Positions 25,846 through 33,864 of a stretch of DNA of 64,000 nucleotides are shown here, piece by piece. The position numbers and the translations under genes were made by a program. Position 1 is the first letter of the stretch; the number at the start of each line of letters is the position of its first letter. The notes under the pieces are model-generated. The model was not told the origin of the DNA. It searched no databases and was given only the letters and a program-made list of their open reading frames with translations. Source of the stretch: Yonghaparkia sp. Root332 (GTDB taxonomy: Bacteria; Actinomycetota; Actinomycetes; Actinomycetales; Microbacteriaceae); NCBI RefSeq assembly GCF_001425665.1, contig NZ_LMCX01000002.1, positions 806,001 to 870,000 on the forward strand, given 5' to 3'.

Positions 25846-26724
25846 CTATTCCAGAGCCGCGACCCGCTCGCTCAGGAAGTCGGCACCCGCGTGATCGTGC
25901 ACGAGCTCTCCGCGCACGTCGATCGGGTACGGGCGCTCCAGCACCCCGTCCGCGGGGCGCACGTCCACGTGCACGGCCTCGAGCCCGATCGCGTGCACGT
26001 GATCGGCCATGAGGTAGTCCGAGCGCGAATCGCCCACCGAGTACCAGCGCGGCGCCGTCGTGCCGCGCGCAGCGAACCAGTCGATCACGCGCCGCGCACC
26101 GTGATCCTTGTCGAGCCGCACCGACTCGATGTCGGTCGAGATGATCGTCGGGTCGATGCGGAACGGCACAGCGCCATCGGCGTCGGGGGAGACCCGGTCG
26201 CGGTGGCGGACGCCGAGCCCGCGGGCGGCGAGCGCCGCGAACGCCGCGTCCTCGAACTCCTCCTGCGCCTCGCGATAGACCTCCGACGAGACGTCGACGC
26301 GCTGCTCGAGCGACACCATGACGCGCTTGCCCTCGTCGACGAACATCGCGTCGGCGAAGCGCTCGCGCGCGATCGACTCGACCTCCGTGCGGGCAGCGTC
26401 GGGCAGGGCGACCGTCGGGTCGACCTGCACCTCGCCGAGGCCCGCGGCCGTGATCGGGGCCCACGCCCCGCCCTTCTCGAAGACGCCGAAGAGGGCGACG
26501 TCCTCGCGCATCCCGTGCTCGAGAAGGCGCGAGACGACCTGCTCGCGCATGAAGGCGTCGCTGCGGCCGGTGACGAACGCGACCGGGATCCCCGCATGGG
26601 CGAGGGTCAGCAGGTCCTCCACGATCGAGGCGTGCACGATCGTGCGGGTCTCGGGGCTCGCGATCGGCCCGTCGACGTCGAGCAGCAGGCCGAACGGGGC
26701 GATGATGTCGGCATGACCCGTCAC
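25846..26724 (-). CDS. HAD-superfamily hydrolase
   Basis: 292 residues with HAD motif I LLLDVDGPIA close to the N terminus, motif II FVTGRSD and motif IV GDSRSDY, plus a large cap of about 110 residues between them; a sugar- or glycerate-phosphate phosphatase is possible but the substrate is unknown. The GTG start has GAGGAG 5 bases upstream. Its first 12 bases overlap head-to-head with the start of the divergent DUF2834 gene. Confidence 0.83.
   Translation of the reverse strand: MTGHADIIAPFGLLLDVDGPIASPETRTIVHASIVEDLLTLAHAGIPVAFVTGRSDAFMREQVVSRLLEHGMREDVALFGVFEKGGAWAPITAAGLGEVQVDPTVALPDAARTEVESIARERFADAMFVDEGKRVMVSLEQRVDVSSEVYREAQEEFEDAAFAALAARGLGVRHRDRVSPDADGAVPFRIDPTIISTDIESVRLDKDHGARRVIDWFAARGTTAPRWYSVGDSRSDYLMADHVHAIGLEAVHVDVRPADGVLERPYPIDVRGELVHDHAGADFLSERVAALE
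26701..26706 (+). promoter_or_regulatory. -10 element, leaderless DUF2834 gene
   Basis: GATGAT, six bases, then ATG at 26713. It lies inside the coding region of the divergent HAD gene. Confidence 0.4.
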
Positions 26725-27075
26725 TGGACTCCTCGCGCCATCGTGTTCCTCGTTCTCGCGATCATCGGCCTCGTCGGCACGTGGACGTACAACGTCATCG
26801 CGATTCTTCAGCGCAACGACTTCGTGGGGGACTGGTTCAATAATGGCCCGGCCGTCGGCTCGCTCACGACCGACCTGCTGATCATGGCGGTCGCGGGGTG
26901 CGCCTTCATCGTCATCGAGGGGCGGCGCCTGGGCATGAGGCACCTGTGGGCGTACATCGCCTTCTCGGGGCTCACGGCGATCGCGTTCACCTTCCCGCTC
27001 TTCCTCGCGAACCGCGAGCGCCGCCTCACCGAGCTCGGCGCCACCGAGCCCGCGGAGGGCATGGCACCCTCGTAA
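26713..27075 (+). CDS. DUF2834 membrane protein
   Basis: 120 residues with three membrane helices (IVFLVLAIIGLVGTWTYN; LLIMAVAGCAFIVIEG; YIAFSGLTAIAFTFPLFLA). The motif GTWTYN and the spacing are typical of DUF2834; function unknown. The Pr6Pr gene starts two bases after its stop, so the two form a small operon. Confidence 0.85.
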   Translation: MTRHWTPRAIVFLVLAIIGLVGTWTYNVIAILQRNDFVGDWFNNGPAVGSLTTDLLIMAVAGCAFIVIEGRRLGMRHLWAYIAFSGLTAIAFTFPLFLANRERRLTELGATEPAEGMAPS

Positions 27076-27077
27076 CG

Positions 27078-27785
27078 GTGAGCGAGCGCGCGACGGCACG
27101 GCGGGTGGTCGGCGGCCTGCGCCTGCTCGCGGCGCTCATCGGGGTCATCGCGCTCGTGGCTCGCTTCCAGTACGGGCTCGGCTTCAGCGTCTTCATCGCC
27201 TCCAACTTCTTCGGCTACCTCACCGTGCAGTCGAACATCGCGGCGATCGCGCTCGGCATCGTCTCGGGCGCGCTCGCGCTGCGCCGCTCCCGCGATCCGG
27301 CGTGGATGCCCGTGGCGCGCGTCGCCGTCCTCAGCTGGATGCTCGTGGCCGGCATCGTCTTCGCGCTCCTGGCCTCGCAGGCGGCGACCCGCGGCTACCG
27401 GCTCGACGTGCCGCTGAGCGATCAGCTGCTCCACTTCGTGCTGCCCGCATGGCTGCTGCTCGACTGGCTGCTCTCGCCGGGGGAGCGCCGCACGGATCCG
27501 CGCGTGATGCTCATCGTCGTCGGCTACCCGCTCGGCTGGGGCCTCGCGACGCTCATCCGCGGCGCGATCGTCGGCTGGTACCCGTACTTCTTCCTCGACC
27601 CCGACCAGGTGAGCGGCGTGGTTGAGCTGCTCGCCTACGGAGCGGCCGCGCTGGGACTGTTCGCGCTCGTCGGAGCGGTCGTGCGCGTGCTGCCGCGCAT
27701 CCCCCTCGAACGGATGCCCGCCCTCAGCCGGTCGTGGGCTCGCGCCCGACCACGAGAGGAGCGAGGCCCGCGAGCGCCGCGGTGA
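27078..27785 (+). CDS. Pr6Pr-family membrane protein
   Basis: 235 residues with six predicted helices and the family pattern FGYLTVQSN after the second helix, then HFVLPAWLLLDWLL and WYPYFFLDP. This is the FAR-17a/AIG1-like (Pr6Pr) group of actinobacterial membrane proteins of unknown function. The GTG follows the DUF2834 stop by two bases. The 3' end overlaps the convergent amine-oxidase gene by 62 bases. Confidence 0.85.
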   Translation: MSERATARRVVGGLRLLAALIGVIALVARFQYGLGFSVFIASNFFGYLTVQSNIAAIALGIVSGALALRRSRDPAWMPVARVAVLSWMLVAGIVFALLASQAATRGYRLDVPLSDQLLHFVLPAWLLLDWLLSPGERRTDPRVMLIVVGYPLGWGLATLIRGAIVGWYPYFFLDPDQVSGVVELLAYGAAALGLFALVGAVVRVLPRIPLERMPALSRSWARARPREERGPRAPR

Positions 27786-29166
27786 CCGCGTCGCCCTCGC
27801 CGAGCGCGCCGAAGCCGATCGCCCGCGCGCCCGCGACGACGCCGACGAGCACGGGCTCGCCCGTCACGGCCCCCAGGTTGACCCACAGCGGCACGGCCGC
27901 CTCCGGGTCGGCGAGCACCCAGATCGCGGCCTCCTCCTCCCAGAAGGGCGCGTCGAAGCGCAGCCAGATCGTCTCGACCGCTCCGACCCCGAGGCGGGCG
28001 ATCGCGGAGTCCTTGACGGCCGGCAGCTCGAGGTCGATGCCGCGCGCCTGCAGCACGCCGAGCGGAGCCGTGAGCAGGACGCGGTCGGCCGAGAACGAGT
28101 CGCCCACCCCGAGCCGGACGCTCACGTCGTCGTCGCCGACCGCGATGCCCGTGACGGGGCTCGAGAGCTGCACGTCGACGTCCTCGAGCAGAGCGTCGAC
28201 GAGCCGGGCCCACCCGCCCGTGACGAGGTTCTCGGCGCCGAGCGGCAGCTCGGCGAGCCCCTCGCGCGTCGAGAGCTCGCCCGTCGCAGCCCCCAGCCGG
28301 GGCTCGACGAGCCCGGAGAGCGCGAGCGCGATCGACTGCGCTTCGCTCGGCGCCCCCTCCATGCCGGGCGTGCCGTCCCACGGCCTCAGGAGGGCGAGCG
28401 CGGTCGCGAGCGCCACGTCGGGCTCGACGGCGGCGGCGGCCTGGCGCGCGGCCTCCAGTACGGGCAGCAGGACGGATTCGAGCGTCGCCGAGGTCGAGGG
28501 CCGCGTGATCGCGATCGGTTCGCCTGCCTCGTCGAACCCGCGCGCCGCATCGGCGATCGCGACGTCGACGCCCGCGCGCACGAGCCGCTCGAGCAGGTCG
28601 TGCCGACCGATCTCGCGCACCCACTGCGCGCCGAGCTCGACCGGCACGGGCCACGCGTCGCTGTCGATCGTATGGATCCGGCCGCCCGTGCGGCCCCGCG
28701 CCTCGAGCACGATGACCTCGAGGCCCTCCGGGCCGTCGTCGACGAGCAGGCGAGCGGCGGCCGCGCCGGCGATGCCCGCCCCGACGATCACGACGCGCTC
28801 TCCGGGCGCGGCGACCGCGAGGAGCTCGGCGGCGGCGCGCTCGCCCGACGCGAGGGCTCCGTGCACCGTGGATGGCGCATCCGCCGAGGTGGCCTCGCCC
28901 GCGAAGAACAGCCGATCGCGCCAGGGGGAGGCGAGCTCGTCGCGCAGCCGCGGCGACTCGCCGACGGGCAGGAAGCTCGTGGATCCGCGCGAGAACGAGT
29001 CGCCGAGCCAGTCGCTGCGGGCGACGCCGGCCGGGCGGGGCGGGCCGACCGCGGGCGCGGGCGTCGGCTCGGGCGAGGGCTGCGGCGGCTCATCGGTGCA
29101 CGCCGCGAGCACCGCGACGGAGAGGCCCGTGGCCCCGACCAGGAAGGTGCGCCGTGTGATGCCCAT
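27724..29166 (-). CDS. Flavin amine oxidase-like lipoprotein with permuted domain order
   Basis: 480 residues. A twin-arginine-type signal (TRRTFLV) ends in a lipobox with Cys23, followed by a Pro-rich linker, so the protein is probably exported folded with FAD and lipid-anchored. Residues 53-115 (DWLGDSFSRGSTSF, LFFAGEATS, TVHGALASGERAA) are the stretch that normally closes the C terminus of flavin amine oxidases. Only then comes the N-terminal-type FAD motif VVIVGAGIAGAAAA (G129-G134), the acidic LEAR (155) and GGRIHT. The protein ends where the first block would normally begin. This looks like a circular permutation. Substrate unknown. The -10 TAGGCT is 8 bases before the ATG. Confidence 0.85.
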   Translation of the reverse strand: MGITRRTFLVGATGLSVAVLAACTDEPPQPSPEPTPAPAVGPPRPAGVARSDWLGDSFSRGSTSFLPVGESPRLRDELASPWRDRLFFAGEATSADAPSTVHGALASGERAAAELLAVAAPGERVVIVGAGIAGAAAARLLVDDGPEGLEVIVLEARGRTGGRIHTIDSDAWPVPVELGAQWVREIGRHDLLERLVRAGVDVAIADAARGFDEAGEPIAITRPSTSATLESVLLPVLEAARQAAAAVEPDVALATALALLRPWDGTPGMEGAPSEAQSIALALSGLVEPRLGAATGELSTREGLAELPLGAENLVTGGWARLVDALLEDVDVQLSSPVTGIAVGDDDVSVRLGVGDSFSADRVLLTAPLGVLQARGIDLELPAVKDSAIARLGVGAVETIWLRFDAPFWEEEAAIWVLADPEAAVPLWVNLGAVTGEPVLVGVVAGARAIGFGALGEGDAVTAALAGLAPLVVGREPTTG

Positions 29167-29174
29167 CGCGGGCG

Positions 29175-29180
29175 AGCCTA
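29175..29180 (-). promoter_or_regulatory. -10 element of the amine oxidase gene
   Basis: TAGGCT on the minus strand, 8 bases before the ATG at 29166. Confidence 0.35.
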
Positions 29181-29222
29181 CCCGCGCGCGTCGGCCTCGC
29201 GGTCGGGGCTCCGCAGACAGCA

Positions 29223-29272
29223 GAACGGCCCCGGGCCGGAGCCTCGGGGCCGTTCACCGCTCTTCGGAGCGG
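29223..29272 (-). terminator. Double hairpin downstream of tRNA-Leu
   Basis: Two hairpins in a row: CCGCTC/GAGCGG with a TTCG-type loop (29257-29272) and a perfect 10-bp GAACGGCCCC/GGGGCCGTTC (29223-29255). They lie just after the tRNA in its direction of transcription, hence a likely terminator. Confidence 0.6.
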
Positions 29273-29320
29273 ACTGTCTCAACCAGTAATGGTTGGCTGG
29301 TGATCACTCACCGACCAGCG

Positions 29321-29404
29321 TGCGCGAGGGGGGACTTGAACCCCCACGCCCTTTCGGGCACTAGCACCTCAAGCTAGCGCGTCTGCCATTTCCGCCACCC
29401 GCGC
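29321..29404 (-). tRNA. tRNA-Leu (anticodon GAG)
   Basis: 84 bases on the minus strand. The acceptor stem GCGCGGG pairs with CTCGCGC (one G-T), discriminator A, no encoded CCA. The anticodon arm CTAGC-TTGAGGT-GCTAG gives GAG, which reads CUC/CUU; CTC is the leading leucine codon in these genes. A long variable arm (TGCCCGAAAGGGCG) and the T arm GGGGG-TTCAAGT-CCCCC are typical of class II tRNA-Leu. Confidence 0.95.
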
Positions 29405-29481
29405 TGGTCCGGTTCCTCCGCCGTGGCGGGGCAACCGAGAGACGACGATAGCACGTTCCGAGGTGCCGCCAGCACGCGGGG

Positions 29482-29487
29482 TAGCGT
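29482..29487 (+). promoter_or_regulatory. -10 element of the M20 peptidase gene
   Basis: TAGCGT, seven bases, then ATG at 29495. Confidence 0.35.
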
Positions 29488-29494
29488 GGTCGGC

Positions 29495-30838
29495 ATGGCA
29501 GGCCAGGAGCAGCTCAGCGAGACCGCCCGCATCGCCCGAGACCTCATCCGATTCGACACGACGAACCACGGCGAGGGGCGCAGCAACGGCGAGACGGAGG
29601 CGGCCGAGTACGTCGCCGCGATCCTCTCCGAGATGGGGCTCGAGCCCGAGCTCATCGACGCCGCGCCCGGCCGCACGAGCGTCGTCGCGCGCGTCGAGGG
29701 CTCGTACGCGAACCCCGTCGACACCGCCCGCGGCGAGCGCCCGGCCCTCGTCGTCCACGGCCACCTCGACGTCGTCCCGGCCGACCCCGCGAACTGGTCG
29801 GTCGACCCGTTCGGCGGCGAGATCCGTGACGGGATGCTCTGGGGGCGCGGCGCCGTCGACATGAAGAACATGGACGCGATGATCCTCACCTCCCTGCGCG
29901 AGATCCTCGCCGGGGGAGGGCGGCCCAACCGCGATCTCGTGGTCGCGTTCTTCTCCGACGAGGAGAACGGCGGCGCCTTCGGCGCGCACCACCTCGTCAC
30001 CCACCGTCGGGAGCTCTTCGCGGGCGCGACCGAGGCCATCAGCGAGGTCGGCGGCTACTCGGTCGACATCGAGGGCCAGCGCGCGTACCTGCTGCAGACG
30101 GGCGAGAAGGCCCTCGTCTGGATCCGCCTGCGCACGCGCGGCACGGCGGCGCACGGCTCACGGGTCATCCGCGACAACGCCGTGACGAAGCTCGCCGAGG
30201 CCGTCGCCCTGCTCGGGCGCCGTGAGTGGCCGGTGCGGCTCACCGGCACGACGACCCAGCTGCTCGCCGAGCTCTCGCGCATCCTGGGCACCGACCCGGA
30301 GGCCGTGGGCGCCGACGGCTCCGGCGCCGACGAGCTGCTGCTGCGCACGGGCACCGCGGCGGGGTTCCTCACGGCGACCCTGCGCACGACGAGCAACCCG
30401 ACGCTCCTGAAGGCCGGCTACAAGCACAACGTCATTCCCGACACGGCCGAGGCGCTCATCGACATCCGCACCCTGCCGGGCGAGGAGGACGCCGTGCTCG
30501 CCGAGGTGCGCGCGATGCTCCCGGACGAGGTCGAGATCGAGGTCGTGACGCGAGACGTGGGGCTCGAGAACCCCTTCTCGGGCGCCCTCGTCGAGGCCAT
30601 GGTCGCGACACTGATGCGGCACGATCCGGAGGCGCAGGTCATCCCGTACCTGCTGAGCGGCGGCACCGACAACAAGGCGCTCAGCGAGCTCGGCATCACC
30701 GGCTACGGCTTCGCGCCCCTGAAGCTCACGCCCGACCTCGACTTCCCGGCGATGTTCCACGGCGTCGACGAGCGCGTGCCGCTCAGCGCCCTCGACTTCG
30801 GGCACCGCGCCCTCACCGACCTGCTGTCGACCTACTAG
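29495..30838 (+). CDS. M20-family metallopeptidase (ArgE/DapE/CPG2-like)
   Basis: 447 residues, cytoplasmic. The di-zinc site is visible as HGHLDVVP (His90, Asp92), GRGAVDMK (bridging Asp122), SDEENGG (catalytic Glu156, metal Glu157), and a C-terminal His in GVDERVP/FHG context. The inserted dimerisation (lid) domain spans roughly 200-320. Members are dipeptidases, carboxypeptidases or deacylases; the substrate is open. uppP follows 7 bases after the stop. Confidence 0.9.
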   Translation: MAGQEQLSETARIARDLIRFDTTNHGEGRSNGETEAAEYVAAILSEMGLEPELIDAAPGRTSVVARVEGSYANPVDTARGERPALVVHGHLDVVPADPANWSVDPFGGEIRDGMLWGRGAVDMKNMDAMILTSLREILAGGGRPNRDLVVAFFSDEENGGAFGAHHLVTHRRELFAGATEAISEVGGYSVDIEGQRAYLLQTGEKALVWIRLRTRGTAAHGSRVIRDNAVTKLAEAVALLGRREWPVRLTGTTTQLLAELSRILGTDPEAVGADGSGADELLLRTGTAAGFLTATLRTTSNPTLLKAGYKHNVIPDTAEALIDIRTLPGEEDAVLAEVRAMLPDEVEIEVVTRDVGLENPFSGALVEAMVATLMRHDPEAQVIPYLLSGGTDNKALSELGITGYGFAPLKLTPDLDFPAMFHGVDERVPLSALDFGHRALTDLLSTY

Positions 30839-30845
30839 GAGCCGC

Positions 30846-31685
30846 GTGTCCCTCCTCGAAGCGATCATCCTCGGCCTCATCCAGGGCCTGACGGAGTTCC
30901 TGCCGATCTCCTCCAGCGCGCACCTGCGCATCGCCGGCGAGTTCCTGCCGAGCACGACCGACCCGGGGGCGACGTTCACCGCGATCACGCAGATCGGCAC
31001 CGAGCTCGCGGTCCTCCTGTATTTCTGGACGGACATCACGCGCATCATCGGGCGCTGGTTCCGGCACTTCTCGCCCTCCTCGGGCGTGCCGCGCACCGAC
31101 CCCGACGTGCGCATGGGCTGGCTCATCATCATCGGCACCGTGCCGATCGTTCTCGTGGGCTTCTTCGCTCAGGAGTACATCCGCTCGACCTTCCGCTCGC
31201 TCTGGCTCGTCGCGGTCGTGCTCATCGTGTTCGGCCTCATCCTCGGCGTCGCCGACCGGCTCGGGCGCCGCACGCGCGAGCTCGACGAGCTCACCTATCC
31301 GCACGGCCTCCTCTACGGCGCCGCGCAGATGCTCGCGCTCATCCCCGGCGTCTCGCGCTCGGGCGCGACGACGACGATGGGCCTCGCGCTCGGCTACACG
31401 CGGCCGGCGGCTGCCCGCTACGCGTTCCTGCTCGCGATCCCCGCGGTGTTCGGCAGCGGTCTCTACGAGCTCGTGACGGCGATCCGCGAGCCGAGCGCGA
31501 GCCCGTTCGGCTGGTTCGACACGCTCGCGGCGACGGTCATCGCGTTCGGCGTCGGCTACCTCGTCATCGCCGGGCTCATGCGGTACATCTCGACCCGGTC
31601 GTTCCTGCCGTTCGTGATCTACCGCGTCGTGCTCGGCACCGTGCTGCTCATCCTCCTCGGCGCGGGAGTCATCGACCCTCTCTAG
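30846..31685 (+). CDS. uppP: Undecaprenyl-diphosphate phosphatase
   Basis: 279 residues, multi-spanning. It dephosphorylates undecaprenyl diphosphate to recycle the lipid carrier of wall synthesis. The BacA/UppP signatures are present: [15 protein letters not shown] (13-27) and [17 protein letters not shown] start with GGAGCC 4 bases upstream. It follows the M20 peptidase closely, so they may share a transcript. Confidence 0.95.
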   Translation: MSLLEAIILGLIQGLTEFLPISSSAHLRIAGEFLPSTTDPGATFTAITQIGTELAVLLYFWTDITRIIGRWFRHFSPSSGVPRTDPDVRMGWLIIIGTVPIVLVGFFAQEYIRSTFRSLWLVAVVLIVFGLILGVADRLGRRTRELDELTYPHGLLYGAAQMLALIPGVSRSGATTTMGLALGYTRPAAARYAFLLAIPAVFGSGLYELVTAIREPSASPFGWFDTLAATVIAFGVGYLVIAGLMRYISTRSFLPFVIYRVVLGTVLLILLGAGVIDPL

Positions 31686-31688
31686 CCC

Positions 31689-31710
31689 GAGCCGAGCATC
31701 CGCCGCCGCT
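31689..31710. repeat. Second copy of the 22-mer at 9038-9059
   Basis: GAGCCGAGCATCCGCCGCCGCT, 4 bases after the uppP stop; one mismatch to the copy after lacI. Confidence 0.4.
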
Positions 31711-31903
31711 CGCCCGACTGCCCGCCCGCCCGCCCGCAGAATTCAGGAACCCTGCGCCCCATGGCGCGCTGACGGGATACTCCACCGGCGTGTCGCACGC
31801 GGTGCCCGCCCAGGACTCCCGAGTCGTGGAGGTGTCAGCGAGCGCACGGGCAGCTCGCTCGACTCGCGGCAGACCTGAGCCGCGCGAACTCGCTCGCGGC
31901 GTC

Positions 31904-32000
31904 GCGCGTGCACGTTCTCCGGAGATCGGGCGCCGCGCGCGTCGCAGTTGCGCGACACCCCGCACCGGCAGCACCGGATCTCCGGAATTGTTGCACGCGC
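31904..32000. repeat. Long imperfect palindrome
   Basis: GCGCGTGCA (31904-31912) and CCGGAGATC (31919-31927) are mirrored without any indel by GATCTCCGG (31977-31985) and TGCACGCGC (31992-32000), centred on 31952. The interior pairs partly as well. It could be a transcript-end structure between convergent genes or the remnant of an inverted-repeat element. Confidence 0.65.
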
Positions 32001-32135
32001 CCGCGGGCTGCCCGAGGGCGGTGGAACACCGTCGCTCGTTCCGAACGTGTCGGAGGGCGCGCACCTGGCCGGACGTCAGCCGGAGGACGCGAGCCGCGAG
32101 CCGCGGTACTCGCGACGCGAGAAGTGCCTGCGCCC

Positions 32136-33074
32136 CTACGCGGGCGGCTCGCTCGCCGACTGCGGCGGCTCGTCGTCGCCGCGCTTGCGCAGGTAGCGCT
32201 CGAACTCCTGCGCGATCGCCTCGCCGCTCGCCTCGGGCGCCTCGACGGCGTCGCGCGCCCGCTCGAGCGAGACGATGTACGACTTCATGTCGTCGTCGTC
32301 CTCGGCGAGCGCGTCGATGCCGTCCTCCCAGGCGCGAGCCTCGTCGATGAGGTCGCCGCGGGGGATGGTGACGTCGACGAACTCCTCGAGCTTGTCGAGC
32401 AGGGCGAGCGTCGCCTTGGGGGAGGGGGCGTTGTGCACGTAGTGCGGCACGGAGGCCCATAGCGACACGACCGGGATCCCGACCTCCTCCGCCGCAGCGG
32501 CGATGATGCTGAGGATCCCCACGGGACCCTCGTAGGTCGAGCGCTCGACGCCCAGCTCCTCCCGCACCTGCGCGTTCTCGCTCGTGGAGTGCACGGTGAT
32601 GGGCCGGGAGTGCGGCACGTCGGCGAGCAGCGCGCCGAGAATGACGATGCCGGTGATGTCGGCCGTGAGCGCCTGGTCGATGGTCTCGGTCGCGAAGGTG
32701 CGCCAGCCGCGCGAGGGCTCGGTGCCCAGCAGCAGGTAGATGTTGTCGTGGTTGGTGCCGCTCACGTCGAGGATTCGCTCACCGGCCGAGCGCTCGGGCG
32801 CGATCTCGCGCGGCAGCCCATCGTCGTTCGCGGGGCCGTAGAAGGTGACCCCGGGCCACCGCACGCGACGCCGGCCCTCCTCGTCGAACTCCACGGTCGG
32901 GCGGTTGAGCTGGAAGTCGTAGTAGTCCTCGGGGTCGACGTCGGCGATGGGCACGACGTCGAGCACCTCCTTGAGCGCCTTGACCGCTCCGCTCGCCGCC
33001 TCGCCCGCGTCGTTCCAGCCCTCGAAGGCGACGACGAGCAGTCGCCCGCCTCGGAACAGGTCGCTCTGGGTCAC
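32136..33074 (-). CDS. PAC2-family protein
   Basis: 312 residues of the PAC2 (proteasome assembly chaperone-like) family: VVAFEGWNDAGEAAS at the N terminus, LNRPTVEF, and SLWASVPHYVHNAPSPKATLALL in the middle, all typical of actinobacterial members. The bacterial function is unknown. The last 60 residues are acidic and probably disordered. The GTG is the only start that fits the conserved N terminus (VTQSDLF). It is divergent from the HAD gene in front of trmI. Confidence 0.88.
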   Translation of the reverse strand: MTQSDLFRGGRLLVVAFEGWNDAGEAASGAVKALKEVLDVVPIADVDPEDYYDFQLNRPTVEFDEEGRRRVRWPGVTFYGPANDDGLPREIAPERSAGERILDVSGTNHDNIYLLLGTEPSRGWRTFATETIDQALTADITGIVILGALLADVPHSRPITVHSTSENAQVREELGVERSTYEGPVGILSIIAAAAEEVGIPVVSLWASVPHYVHNAPSPKATLALLDKLEEFVDVTIPRGDLIDEARAWEDGIDALAEDDDDMKSYIVSLERARDAVEAPEASGEAIAQEFERYLRKRGDDEPPQSASEPPA

Positions 33075-33142
33075 GTCGCTCGCTCTCGGTCGAGCGCCGC
33101 CGGCCCGTCGCCCGCAGCGCGGTCTCCACAATAGAACGCAAC

Positions 33143-33148
33143 TAGACT
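33143..33148 (+). promoter_or_regulatory. -10 element of the HAD-trmI operon
   Basis: TAGACT, 8 bases, then GTG at 33157. Confidence 0.35.
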
Positions 33149-33156
33149 GGCCCGTC

Positions 33157-33864
33157 GTGACCGCACCGAGTCGAACCCCCGCCGCGCCGGCCGCAGTCCT
33201 GTGGGACATGGACGGCACGATCGTCGACACCGAGCCCTACTGGCTCTCCGCCGAGACGGAGCTCGTGGCCTCGTTCGGCGGCGTCTGGACGCAGGAGGAC
33301 GGCCTCCGGCTCGTCGGCTCGGGCCTCCTCGACGCGGCAGGAGTGCTCCAGGACGCCGGGGTCGCGCTCGCGCGCGAGGAGATCATCGAGCGCCTCACCG
33401 ACCACGTCATGGAGCAGATCGAGATCGCCGTGCCGTGGCGCCCGGGGGCGCGCGAGCTGCTCGCCGCGCTCCGCGCCGAGGGCATCCCGAGCGCTCTGGT
33501 CACGATGTCGCTGCGGCGCATGGCGCTGCGCGTCGCCGCGGCGATCGGCGAGGACGCCTTCGCCGTCGTCATCGCGGGCGACGACGTGACGAACGCGAAG
33601 CCGCACCCCGAGCCCTACCTGACGGCCGCCGATCGGCTGGGCGTGAGCATCCGCGACTGCGTCGCCATCGAGGACAGCGAGTTCGGCCTCGTCTCCGCCG
33701 TCGCCTCGGGCGCGGCGACGATCGGCGTCCCGTGCCACGTGAGCCTGCACGAGGCCCCGACCCACGAGCTGTGGACCACGCTCGACGGCCGCGGCATCGC
33801 CGACCTCGGCGCCGCGCTCGAGCGCCACCGTCACCACCGCGCCACGACGGGAGCCCCCGCATGA
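33157..33864 (+). CDS. HAD-superfamily phosphatase
   Basis: 235 residues. Motif I LWDMDGTIVDTEP (Asp17 nucleophile, Asp19), motif II VTMS, lysine motif NAKPHPEPYLTAA and motif IV IEDSEFG are all present, with an alpha-helical cap between I and II, as in beta-phosphoglucomutase/phosphoglycolate phosphatase-like enzymes. Substrate unknown. Its stop overlaps the trmI start (ATGA). Confidence 0.9.
   Translation: MTAPSRTPAAPAAVLWDMDGTIVDTEPYWLSAETELVASFGGVWTQEDGLRLVGSGLLDAAGVLQDAGVALAREEIIERLTDHVMEQIEIAVPWRPGARELLAALRAEGIPSALVTMSLRRMALRVAAAIGEDAFAVVIAGDDVTNAKPHPEPYLTAADRLGVSIRDCVAIEDSEFGLVSAVASGAATIGVPCHVSLHEAPTHELWTTLDGRGIADLGAALERHRHHRATTGAPA

Larger units (their letters stand above)
31686..32135. 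other. Gene-free interval with no recognisable coding signal
   Basis: 450 bases between the convergent ends of uppP and the PAC2 gene. Open frames exist on both strands but are Arg/Ala/Ser-rich, lack ribosome sites and resemble each other across strands because of the palindrome inside. The first 22 bases repeat a 22-mer found after the lacI gene. No tRNA or known RNA family was recognised. Confidence 0.6.

Noticed and set aside
31790-32350. Possible protein-coding frames in the gene-free interval
   Set aside because: Several overlapping frames on both strands, no ribosome site, compositional bias without motif, and the similarity between strands is explained by the palindrome.
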